From Shinisaurus crocodilurus (Eukaryota; Chordata; Lepidosauria; Squamata; Shinisauridae), in the NCBI GenBank assembly GCA_021292165.1, contig CM037877.1:82925691-82989690 (forward strand): DNA of 64,000 nt, given 5' to 3'. The notes below the pieces were generated by a model that saw only the letters and a list, made by a program, of their open reading frames with translations, was not told where the DNA came from and did not search any database. Shown here in pieces: positions 20,560-30,149 of this stretch. Within the stretch, counting starts at the first letter, position 1; each line of letters begins with the position of its first letter. Position numbers and translations under genes: made by a program.

Positions 20560-20900
20560 ACCAAAGCTAATTATGCAACTCAGGGAAGGGTCTCTACCAT
20601 TTTAAAAACAGTTGCTCAGATTTGCATCTTTAGATCTTCCACTGCAGAGGCAGCATAAGATGACATGTGCTTTAAATATTTCCCCGTACAGAATCCGTGA
20701 TTAAGCGGTGCCCCTAATAAACACAGATGGAAGTCAGCACCCTGTAGCTACCAACAGCCACATTTAATCAGTTAATAACTGTGGATTAAACTTAATTCAG
20801 ATTAATTTGTATTAGTATAGAATTTGTAACTCAGTTGCTTTCATATTAATTTACATGTTGTCTAGACATGACATCATATTGACTCTTTGTTTGGCCCAAA
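20560..20900. other. repeat-free AT-rich stretch, possible regulatory DNA
   Basis: Dense homeobox-type words (CTAATTATG, GTTAATAACTG, ATTAATTTG, TTAATTTAC) and no repeat signature. This is only composition and motif reading; conservation is not visible from one genome. Confidence 0.3.
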
Positions 20901-20947
20901 CACTAATTGCAATCCTGGAAGCTAATGGATGCAAACTTTCCACTGAA

Positions 20948-20976
20948 AAACAACAACAACAACAACAACAACAATA
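20948..20976. repeat. (AAC)n microsatellite
   Basis: About nine CAA/AAC units ending AATAAAAG. Confidence 0.95.
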
Positions 20977-22242
20977 AAAGGGATTTCTGACTGCACCGTA
21001 CCAAAGAAAGTTCAATATTACAATTCAGAGTTGCAGCCTCGGCATTGTCTGGGAAGAGAAGCTCTTCATTTGCACCACAACCTCCATAAACAAAGTGTGT
21101 TGTTCCTATATGAAGAATGTGGCTGTTGGAAAGGGAGGCTGCTATCATCCATCAACAATTGTTAGCCTCAAATTCTTCTGGGAAAAGGGTGGAGAGAGGA
21201 ATGGAGAAGGGTTTAAAAAAAAAAGAAGCAAACAATAAATTGCTGTAGTGCAAATTGGACTGAACCACTGTCAAGGTTATCCTGTCATTTCCAATTGCAT
21301 TTGGTGGAGAGTCGAGACATAGGCTGGGGACGTTGCTTGCTTGTGAGTCGCAGGTCCATACGGAAGACTCTTGTTTTCTTACCCCCATGTCTGGCTGGAA
21401 TACCAGACCAACGTACCTTCAGATTACATGCTCTTGAAAGGTGGCAATAGTGCAAGCCAGTTATAATTAACCTTCCTCTTTAGCCTTTCTTCTATGCTTT
21501 GATGTTTCTCTTCTCTCCCGCCTAGGAGTTATTAAAGACCCTGTTGTGTGGTCCAGAGAAAATATTCCAGTTCCACCTAGCTCTATGTAAATTTTGCTTT
21601 GTTGTGCATTCTTTTGTTCTCTATATTATTTGGGCTATCTCCAAAGGAGCAGTGGATTATTATTTATATGGCAGTTTGAGTATGTTCAAAGTGTTTCACT
21701 ATCTCTATCACATTTATCTGGAAAACAGCACACAGAGGAGATAATGATTATTTCTATTGTATAGAGATTAGAGAACAAACTCAAAGATGTAGCAACTCTC
21801 CCAACAACACCAGTGAATCTTACAGTAGGGCCACCACAGGGAAGTCACTGGAAATGCTTTGGCATAGCAGTAGCTCCACCTGCTGACCACAAAGTGTGTG
21901 TGAGGCGCTAACCCTGTTGATGGCCCTCCTCGTGTGAAGAGCTTCCATGCTGCCCCCAGAAATGTGGTTAGCACAATTGATGTGGTGAGTGGCTCTTGCA
22001 CATTACAGCTGCTATGTGGAATCACTGTCATGTAGAAGTGGCTACCACCACTGGTGGTGGCGTGTAACAGAGGGATTGCGTGGATCAGCCCTGCTCAAAT
22101 TTAGTAGAGTTTACCTTAATTTGCAGAGGAGCTGAGGTCTTGCGAAGAACTCTGCTTTCGTCAAGCGACAGATTCCACAAGGTTTATTAAAGTCAGCTAT
22201 CCAAAAGATGAGATTTCTAGACAAAGAAGAAAACACTTTGCT
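20977..22242. other. unassigned stretch
   Basis: No gene or known family recognised. Short ORFs at 21544-21744 and 21768-22031 lack supporting features. Confidence 0.4.
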
Positions 22243-22524
22243 ATACTATTTATTTATTTATGTTGAAGATTTGATACCCTATGCTTTCTGTCTCAAAAGA
22301 GACACTCAAGGCAATGTACATTGAGTTAGAACAATAACACAGTTAAAAATATTTTTTTAAGAAATGAAGAACAGAGACAGCTAATCAAATTTTATAAAAA
22401 CTTAAAAACATCAGCAGCTCCCCAAAATTAAATGCATGAAGGCCTTCACAAGGCAGTAGACCACCAAGGAGTGGGCCAATAGTCCCTGCTCGGTAGGGAA
22501 TTCTACAATCTAGCTGCAACCACT
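22243..22524 (+). repeat. unclassified squamate repeat, part 1
   Basis: Begins with a TATTTATTTA stretch and carries GCAATGTACA, AAGGCCTTCACAAGG and GGGAATTCTACAATC, a layout paralleled at 45675-46050. It resumes at 23821 after a hAT insertion, where CCACTGAG follows on from CCACT. Superfamily not assigned. Confidence 0.55.
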
Positions 22525-23820
22525 TGGCCGGCGCTACCATTAGGCGAACTAGGCTACTGCCTAGAGCGCCAGGCTAAATGGGGGCGCCAGAAACGCGGGA
22601 AAGAGGTGAAAGAAGTGCGCCCCTCCCTCCCTCCCTCCCTCCACCTCAGGGCTCCATCTCCAAGCTGGCTCCGCTGAAGCTTCAGGCAGGCTCCTCCTCA
22701 CAACCAGCATCAAAAGAGGCAGAGAAGGCGACAGCCTGGAGGAGGCGGAGGCGGGCAGGGGCCAATGATGGGAGGCTGGTGGGCAAAGGGAAGGATGCAC
22801 CTACAAACACCTCCTTCGTCCTTCCCTCCCTCTGGCGCGCGCCTCAGGTTCCTCAGCTCAATGTCCCCTGAAAGCAGTTACTTTCCTGGTATTTCCAGCA
22901 ACCAGGGAGGGAGGGAAAGGTATTTTCAGCTAGCTCCGGCTCCAATGTTTTAATTATTTACCATGCTGTATTTTTGCGGTAAGGATGCGCCTGCAAACAC
23001 CTCATGGGGTGGGGGGATGCGCCTGCAAACACCTCCTGGGGTGGGGGATGCACCTGCAAACACCGCACGCCTCACGTTCCTCAGCTCAATGTCCCCTGAA
23101 AGCAGTTATTTCCATCAACCAGGGAGGGAGGGAAAGGTATTTTAAATTAGCTGGGGCTCCAATGTTTTAATTAGTTACCATGCTGTTTCTGTGTTTTGGT
23201 TTTAAATGCTTTTAGGGTGCAATCCTCCTACGCATGTTTGGAGGGGGGGGAAGTCCTACAACTCCCAACATTCCCCAGACAGCCATGTGCAATCCTATGC
23301 CCGTTGAGGCAGAAAAAAACCCCGTGGGGCTTCTTCCTGCCTCAGGCTCTCTCTTTGCTATGTTTCTACTACATGCATTCCCCCCCCCCGCAACCCAGAA
23401 GATGTATGAGTCAAACCGGTGTTTCTGCACCTCCACCCTGCGAGGTAGGACAGGCTGCAAGATGCCCTTTTGTCTCTATTCCTCACAGGTAGCGCCACCA
23501 CACCTCTCTCACATCCTTTTTTCATATCCCTTGTGCTGCCCACAGGAGGAGACAGGCGTTTACATATATAGAGAGTAGGAGAAGGCCCTTGGGAGTTCCT
23601 CGCATCGCTGGGCTGATGTTGCCTCTTTGCTTTCCACGTGAACACACAAAGGAAAAGTTTCAAAGTCTACAAAGTTTTTCTATGGGGCTCGGCAGTTCCT
23701 AGGGAGGGAAATTTATTTTATAATGGGCATAGGGCTGGAGGGAGGGAGGGCTCAAGTGGGAGGGGGGGCGCTAAATATCTGATCTTGCCTAGGGCACCAA
23801 ACTGCTTTGCACCGGCCCTG
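22525..23820 (+). mobile_element. hAT element, copy B (1.3 kb)
   Basis: Left end TGGCCGGCGCTACCATTAGG, right end GCACCGGCCCTG. Left boundary has lost a few bases; the right flank CCACTGAG fits the interrupted repeat. Interior shares CCCTCCCTCCCT, CATCAAAAGAGGCAGAGAAG and GGCAGGGGCCAATGATGGGA with copy C. A ~229-bp internal tandem duplication (CCTCAGCTCAATGTCCCC at 22852 and 23081) and three ~30-bp units TGCGCCTGCAAACACC at 22986-23060 are seen. No transposase. Confidence 0.85.
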
Positions 23821-24050
23821 CCACTGAGTAGGCTCTCCCCGGCATCCTGGCCAAAAAGAAGCCTCCCCCACGTGCAGGTTCATATGGGTGGCGGCGTAAT
23901 CTGGTCCTAAGCCATTTAGAGCTTTAAAAGTAATGGCTGGTTTGGAAGCCAGTGAAGCTGGTGAAGTAGTGGGGCCACATGATCCCGACAGCCACTGGTC
24001 CCAGCTGTGTGTCAGAGGGCATGGCAATTGGCTTGCAAAGTCATACCTCA
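23821..24050 (+). repeat. unclassified squamate repeat, part 2
   Basis: Continuation of the repeat cut by hAT copy B: CCATTTAGAGCTTTAAAAGT, GGAAGCCAGTGAAGCTG and GGGCCACATGATCC. Similar words occur in long squamate repeats whose superfamily I cannot name. Confidence 0.5.
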
Positions 24051-24559
24051 GGGTGCTTCATTTTGATCTCACAAGATCCGCCCATACACATCTTAGCTTG
24101 TCCGCTAGAAACTTCAGTGCAAGCTACACTAAGCAGAACAAAGACAAAGCCAGGGGGTGAGATTTCATACTTTGGGGAGATGAAGGGAGCTTTCCCTCCA
24201 AATCACACAGCTTCTGCCCAAGCGGGAGAATTGTTATGCCTGTTAATGTAGTATTTCAACTCCCAAATACTGGTGGGAGTGGAACTTGTTCAGTTCAGTT
24301 CATTTTATTTTATTGTTTGCAAGTTATTTTGGGTGGCTCTGGTGTGTTACTGAAACACAGCTGGAGAGCCTTTTTTTGTCCCAAGGGCTGAATTACCATC
24401 TGGGCAACCTCCCATGGGCCACATGCCATCAGTGGGCATGGCCACAGTCCAAAATGAGGGTGCCACCCCAGTATCTCACAGTCACCATGCAGATCAAGCT
24501 GCTCAGCACCCAGAAGGGAAAAACTCTTACCTTCCAATATGCAGCTGATTGGACATAAC

Positions 24560-24705
24560 CAGGGCTTTTTTTCTGGTGGAACTCACCAGAACTGAGTTCC
24601 AGCACCTTTTCTTCTATTAATTGCATTACAATTTAATCGCCATCTACTCCCGAGGAAATGTAATCCAAGAGTTCCTGTACCCTTTTCTCCAGAAAAAAAG
24701 CACTG
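24560..24705. mobile_element. hAT MITE (146 bp)
   Basis: CAGGGCTTTTTTTCTGG and CCAGAAAAAAAGCACTG are inverted ends with an exact 8-bp duplication GACATAAC (24552-24559, 24706-24713). Confidence 0.95.
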
Positions 24706-24713
24706 GACATAAC

Positions 24714-26036
24714 AGTGTTTGCCAGGGAGGAGGGGGGAGGGCCCGGGAGGGGGAACTGGGACAGGGTAGATGAAGAGCCCCTGCAGGCCAGAGATCCCCC
24801 CCCCTGCCTGGACTGAAATAAGGAATATTGTATATTCAAAATTCCTAAACTGATGAAAAAGAAAATATTAAAGGCTGCCTGCCTTTCCTTTTGAGGAGTT
24901 GCAGATTTTCTTTACTGAATTGTACGTTCTCACACTTGATAGGAACTATGTGCTTCTTGTAATATCTTCATCAGGCGCCTTAGGTGAGATTTGGGCAGCA
25001 TCCGAATGTATTAAATGTAATTAATTCTTATGACAGTGATAGTCTTAGTTAATTCAAACTGTATCAATTCGTTAATCCATTCAATGCCAGGACATAAATC
25101 AACTTAAGATCTGTACTCAATTGATACCGTACATTTTATGTACTGGCTAGGAGAGAGATGAAACAACATCACCATGTTCCGAGCTTGGCCAATAGTTATC
25201 TAACCAAACCACTCATCATAGCACATACTTGGTCAAAATATCAGAATGGAGAGCCTGTTTTTATTTAATGGGAAATCTGTGATGTTTTTCAGACTTTAAG
25301 TGGGAATGTCCTGTACCTTCTTTGTAGATTTGCTTGTGCAGACGACAATTCCACACTGAATGATCAGTGGGTTGGGTACAGATGCAGATTGGATACATAG
25401 ATCCACACCCTTAGAAGACCAGTCCATGTAATAATGATATTAAGAATTGCCACCTTGCAGAAGCAAACAAAAGCTAGGTTGATCTAGGACATTGTTCTTT
25501 CTTTTTTTCATGTCGAATTTTTTTTTCTTTCTTTCTAAGACTTTCTTTCTCCCTCCTTTCTTTCCACCACACACACTCTGTGCTGTTTAAGCGGCTCTTT
25601 GTTCTTTTCCCATGAATGTTCTCATTGATTCTCCTTCTCTCTCTTTTAAACAGACACCTCGAGAGCAGAATTCAAAACACAGCAGAAATACTGTATCTCT
25701 CACCCTGTGCTTCTTTTTTTAAAAAAGAAAGAAAGAAAGAAAGAAAGGGGGGGGAAGCCAGTTGAATGAGCTTTGTTTCTTACAAATGGCCCATTTTGAA
25801 ACTTGGCAGCAGTGGCAACAATCCTGAGATGCTTTCACATACCTGCAGGCTGTGCACATGGTGGTACGTGTGAAGAACGGAATAGGTCTCCCCATCACCA
25901 ACCAGGTGACTTGCCCTGTGAGAACTGAAGGCACATAGCATCTCTTTGGCAAGTGTGTACGCAGAGACAAAATTCACTGGAAATTCATTTTTGCTACATT
26001 GAGTGCAACCCCTAGAGCTAGAGTTAGGACTAATGG
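24714..26036. other. unassigned with pyrimidine tracts
   Basis: No gene seen. Simple sequence: (T)n/TTTC tract at about 25496-25565 and (GAAA)n with G-run at 25720-25755. The middle (24940-25480) looks single-copy. Confidence 0.4.
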
Positions 26037-26109
26037 TCTTCTTCTTCTTCTTCTTCTTCTTCTTCTTCTTCTTCTTCTTCTTCTTCTTCTTCTTCTTCTT
26101 CTTCTTCTT
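26037..26109. repeat. (TTC)n microsatellite
   Basis: About 24 uninterrupted TTC/CTT units directly upstream of the L1 RT relic. It creates poly-Leu and poly-Arg shadow ORFs. Confidence 0.98.
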
Positions 26110-26732
26110 TTTGCTTTCTTTTTACTTGGGAGAGGTACCAGACAGGGATGTCCACTTGCTCCATTGAAATTTGATTTATGTTTGGAACCCCCTGGCATGT
26201 GCCATTAGACTGAATAATTCACAGCTTTGTGTGCGATCGTTTAGAATTCAAAATTATTCTTTACGCGGATGGTCTCTTACTGTGTATTTTCGCAACTGCA
26301 GGCACCTATTTCAGCGTTGATGCAGTTGATTAATACTTCACGTTAATTTTCTGGCTATTCAATTAACTGGTCAAAGTCTGAACTGATGCCAATTGGAGAC
26401 AATATATCACATAGTGTATTAGCTAATTGGCAATTTCAATGGTACCCCGATTTCATTACTTATTTGGGAATACTTATTGCCAGAGATTTATCGCTAATTA
26501 TTAAGTTAAACCGGAACAAATTGACTAATGAGATCTCACAGGATATAGGCAGATGGAGATTGCTAAAGTCAAGTTTGTGGGGTAAGGTTAATACACTTAA
26601 GATGAATATTATACCTTGGATTGCCTATGTTATATGTGGAATACCTCTGTCTATACCTGGCAAATATTTTCAAAAATTTAATTCTCTGTTTTGCACATTT
26701 TTCTGGGGTTCCTCTCCACCACAAATATCCTT

Positions 26733-27116
26733 TTTTAAAAAAGTTTTAAATTTTATTTCTATATTTAAAAAAACACATAATATCAAATATATAACAATTA
26801 GCAAAACAAAATAGACCTCCGATTTTCTTCTACAGCAAATATAGGTAACAATAATTTTTCTTACTCAATAATCAGAATGAGAAATCTCTTTCTTCCCATT
26901 GTCCCAAATTCAATTATAATTCCATAAATCCACAAACAAACAAATCATCATTTTCCAGTCTCTGCAAAAAGTCAATTAGGGGTTTCCACTCAATAATAAA
27001 CGTGGATGTCGTCCCTTCTCTAATTAATGATGTGAGTTTGGCCATCTCTGCCAGCTCCAGCATCTTGACCAACCATTCTTCTGTCGTAGGCATTGCTGGA
27101 CCTTTCTATTTCATCA
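26733..27116 (-). mobile_element. 5'-truncated L1-type insertion, antisense
   Basis: Inserted in the host L1 with an exact 17-bp duplication CCACCACAAATATCCTT (26716-26732 and 27117-27133). On the minus strand it reads LIREGTTSTFIIEWKPLIDF followed by a short untranslated end and an A-rich tail (26733-26770), fitting the C-terminal end of a different L1/Tx1-type ORF2. Retroposition by target-primed reverse transcription explains the structure. Confidence 0.9.
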
Positions 27117-27788
27117 CCACCACAAATATCCTTGAAAAGGATGCAACTTTCCATCAAGGAAGGTGGGTTTGGCTTTTTCTGGATCTTGCTTTATATCATC
27201 AGGCCTATTTGCTCACTTGTACTAAATTTGGGTCTTTTCCACTTGGATTAGATTTACCACCTTGGTCAGTTCAGGAATCTTCTTGTCTGGATCCTCTTTC
27301 CAAATGGATGGCATTAGGCTCTTAATTGAAATGGATAGGGTCCCTCCCACTGTTACAGTTGCTAGAGACGTGTGGCAGATTATATCATATCAAATTCATT
27401 TTGATCCATTTTCACATGCTAAATTGACCTTATGGCAAAATCCAGACTTAAAAATTGGTAAGAAAATGTTTTTGTGGCACATGTAGATGAATAAGTTGAT
27501 TTTTACTTTGGATCAATTAGTAGGGGTAGATGATGGGTTTCTGTCATTTTTGGATTTGCATGCCAAAAACAATTTGCCTGGTATGGCAAAACTTGCAATT
27601 GCAACATTTATTAGAATCTAGGTTTGGCCCTGCAGCTGAGCCTCACAGTCTCCTCTGCTATTGGAAACACTTATTGGGACTAATAAGTTATATTGGCCCA
27701 TGATGATCCATGTTTATAAATATTTATTATTGGTGAATAAATATGATACACAGGATGTAAAGCAGGAATGGAATAGGGAATTGGACAG

Positions 27789-28054
27789 TAGGGATGTATT
27801 CGCTCACCTCGAGCGGGCATAGCGGAGCCGAAATCAGCCCCGCTCACGCCCGTAAGAGGCAAGCGGGCCTTACTGGGTTCCGGCGGCCACTCAACTCTCT
27901 GTGGCGAGGCGGCCGCGCCGCCCATGCCAGTCCTATCCCATCACTTCCGGCTGGCAAGAAGTGATGCACCGGGACCCTGCGCAGGTGCGCCAAGACTGCA
28001 ATTCTACGTATTTAACGTAGAAACCAGGGCAACAGGTTTGTGGACATTCCCTAA
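27789..28054. mobile_element. GC-rich hAT element (TAGGGATGT family), complete
   Basis: Ends TAGGGATGTATT and GGACATTCCCTAA. Flanks TTGGACAG (27781) and TTGGAATG (28055) are an 8-bp duplication with two changes; the L1 relative at 9370 has the uninterrupted site TTGGATTG, confirming it. Interior is GC-rich (GCGGCCGCGCCGCCC). Relatives at 15190 and 17158. Confidence 0.85.
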
Positions 28055-28602
28055 TTGGAATGTCCCATTCAGTCTAAGCAATGGACTGTCACTCTAGCAT
28101 CTATATCTGAAGTTTTAGTGGACCTTAGGTTATGTCTTATTCAACAAAAATTCTTGTTTCGTGTTCATTGGATGCCACAATGTCTCTTTAATAAGGGTTT
28201 GTCTAAATCGGCTAACTGCTGGAGCTGTAATACTACTACTGATTCTTTTAATCATATGTTTTGGCAATGTCCAGTAGTTGCCTCTTTTGGGGAGGAGGTT
28301 ATAATATGGATAAACTTTGTATTGGAAGGAACACTCTTTAATATTTACTGATGCATGTGTTCCTTTAAATTATCTACCTGCTTCCTAGAAGTTAACACAT
28401 GGTCAATGTCCATGCCCTTTTGACAACTAAGAGACTAATATTACAACATTGGAAGGATAAATATGCACCTCTTATAATGTAATGGATTGAGAACCCAGTG
28501 ACACTTTCAACATTTGAATGGATGGCATATGGACGCCACTCTCAAATGGATACATATGTATTTGGTTTGCCTTTGTTGATGACTATGTATAATGGATTTA
28601 TT

Positions 28603-28606
<4 letters not shown>

Positions 28607-28634
<28 letters not shown>
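28607..28634. repeat. (TG)n microsatellite
   Basis: About 14 TG units in the L1 3' untranslated region. Confidence 0.95.
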
Positions 28635-28638
<4 letters not shown>

Positions 28639-28984
28639 TATTTTCTTTTTTTAATGGTTTTGTTTTGTTGAAATTTATTAAAAAAAAAAAAAATTAAACC
28701 CTTAAAAGTATGTATACACAGCTTCAATCCAAAAAGTGATAACAACCAGGGGTGTGGTAAGAGCTCACTTTTGCATGAACAAAGCCTCATTTGGAATGTT
28801 GTCCATCCCAAATCAGATATGTGCAAATTTGTTTCCATCACCCTTGCTTAGGGATAGATGAATCTCCCTATTTCTGGTCCATGTCACTTTCACATGTTTT
28901 TTACCCCAAATTTGGCTCTATTCCATTTCCACATTAATCCTCAAAATAATTCTATATTTTAAAATCCTCTCAGCATAAATCGGG

Positions 28985-29365
28985 GGTGAGCAGACGTCAG
29001 GTTTGCAGGATCTAGTTTGTTTTTTCACCAGAACCCAGAGTCCACCAACTGGAGTGAGGTGCAAAATAGTGGCTCAGGGAGGTGGGCATGTGCTAAAAAT
29101 TAAGGAACAGGGAACCTCTGACCACATGCTCAGCCTAGGAATGTGTCCAGTAACAGAACGAAGCTCACACAAGTCCTTTCACACAAATGTGCACTCCCTG
29201 CCTCTCCACCCCCCAAGCATTGTTTTTCAGCAACATAATTTATTGGGGGGCAGCTTTAAAAATGTTCTTTTTGTTAGACAACTGGGAGTCAGAAACTCTT
29301 GCTGATCTACTCCAAATCACCCCGATATCTACCAATAGATCCTGATCTACTTTGTGCCTACCCGA
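28985..29365. repeat. dispersed repeat, MITE-like
   Basis: TTTGCAGGATCTAGTTTG, CCAGAACCCAGAGTCCACCAA, GGCTCAGGGAGGTGGGCATG are paralleled at 48605-48720 and 49113-49190. Ends (CGGGGGTGAGCAG and GTGCCTACCCG) suggest degenerate hAT-type inverted repeats; no clean duplication. Confidence 0.5.
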
Positions 29366-29627
29366 TATATGTATTTAAATACTATTTTAATACATGTTTG
29401 AATGTGTGTTTTCTCTCAAGATATGTATGTGTAGGCATATTTTGATATGTTAAATCTTCTGAGGACTGGGTCACAACATCTGGAGCAGTGCAAAATCCAA
29501 TGAATAATGTTCTAACCTGGACATTAATCAGACAGAGAGGTTGTAGCCACTTGGTACAAGAATATGCAAAGATTTATTTATTTATTTTCCCCGCATCCCT
29601 GTCTTTGCTGGGTTGGAGCGAAGAGTG

Positions 29628-30136
29628 TGTGAGAGCTGGACTGACCCGGGTTCAAAAGCTTCCCTAGCCAGTGACCCTCGGTCCCAGTCACGCAGGCGGA
29701 AGGAGGAGATAACAGCAGTTAATAAAGATTAAAGAGTTTATTTGTAAGACCCAATTACATGGGATTAAGGCAAGCAATGCATCTATTACTCACTACATCA
29801 TTGCAGATACAAATCCAATACCCCAGTGGTAAGGCTAGATGAAGTGAAGTCCAGAACAAGTCGAGACGAGACGAGAGGAGAAGGAGTGAAGCTATCAACA
29901 AGTGTGTTAGCTTTATACCATAGACCTATAAATAGGATATTACTCACCCCAGTTGTATAACCTATTCATCAACATGTTTACCCCAAATCTGTCCCAAGGT
30001 TGCTGAGTCATATCACCTCGAGACTATGTCTCGTGACCAGAGACCTTGTGTACTTGAACTCAAGAGACACCCACCAGGTCAGGTGGTAATCCTGATGTCA
30101 GGTGGTAATCTCGTTCTGCCTATGCAAAACCCAACA
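29628..30136 (-). repeat. copia-type LTR (3' LTR of minus-strand element)
   Basis: TG...CA bounded, 509 bp, and differing from 34036-34544 at only two positions that I can see. Outer flank GAGTG (about 29623-29627) matches the flank of the other LTR. On the element strand there is AATAAAC near the end and a TATTTATAGG/TATAAAG stretch as possible promoter. The left end has 1-2 bp uncertainty. Confidence 0.9.
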
Positions 30137-30149
30137 TCCCCCTGCTTTT
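30137..30149 (-). promoter_or_regulatory. polypurine tract of the copia element
   Basis: On the element strand it reads AAAAGCAGGGGGA, abutting the 3' LTR start TGTTGGG. This is the place where plus-strand DNA synthesis would be primed. Confidence 0.85.

Larger units (their letters stand above)
26110..28690 (+). pseudogene. L1/Tx1-like ORF2 relic (RT to 3' end)
   Basis: Starts inside RT with GRGTRQGCPLAPL. The catalytic box reads YADG instead of YADD (near 26265). Then INWSKSELMPI, ITYLGILIARDLS, SLWGKVNTLKMNIIPW and IPLSIPGKYF. After a nested insertion it resumes with KEGG-like KMQ...F words at 27135, and the C-terminal CWSCNTTTDSFNHMFWQCP lies at 28220-28275. 3' end GTTTTGTTGAAATTTATT plus A-run at 28680. 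Same family as 8428-9485 (minus). Missing endonuclease; multiple stops. Confidence 0.85.

Noticed and set aside
25974..26208. ORFs with long poly-Arg or poly-Leu
   Set aside because: Produced by the (TTC)n array; the + strand end of it is the L1 RT relic.
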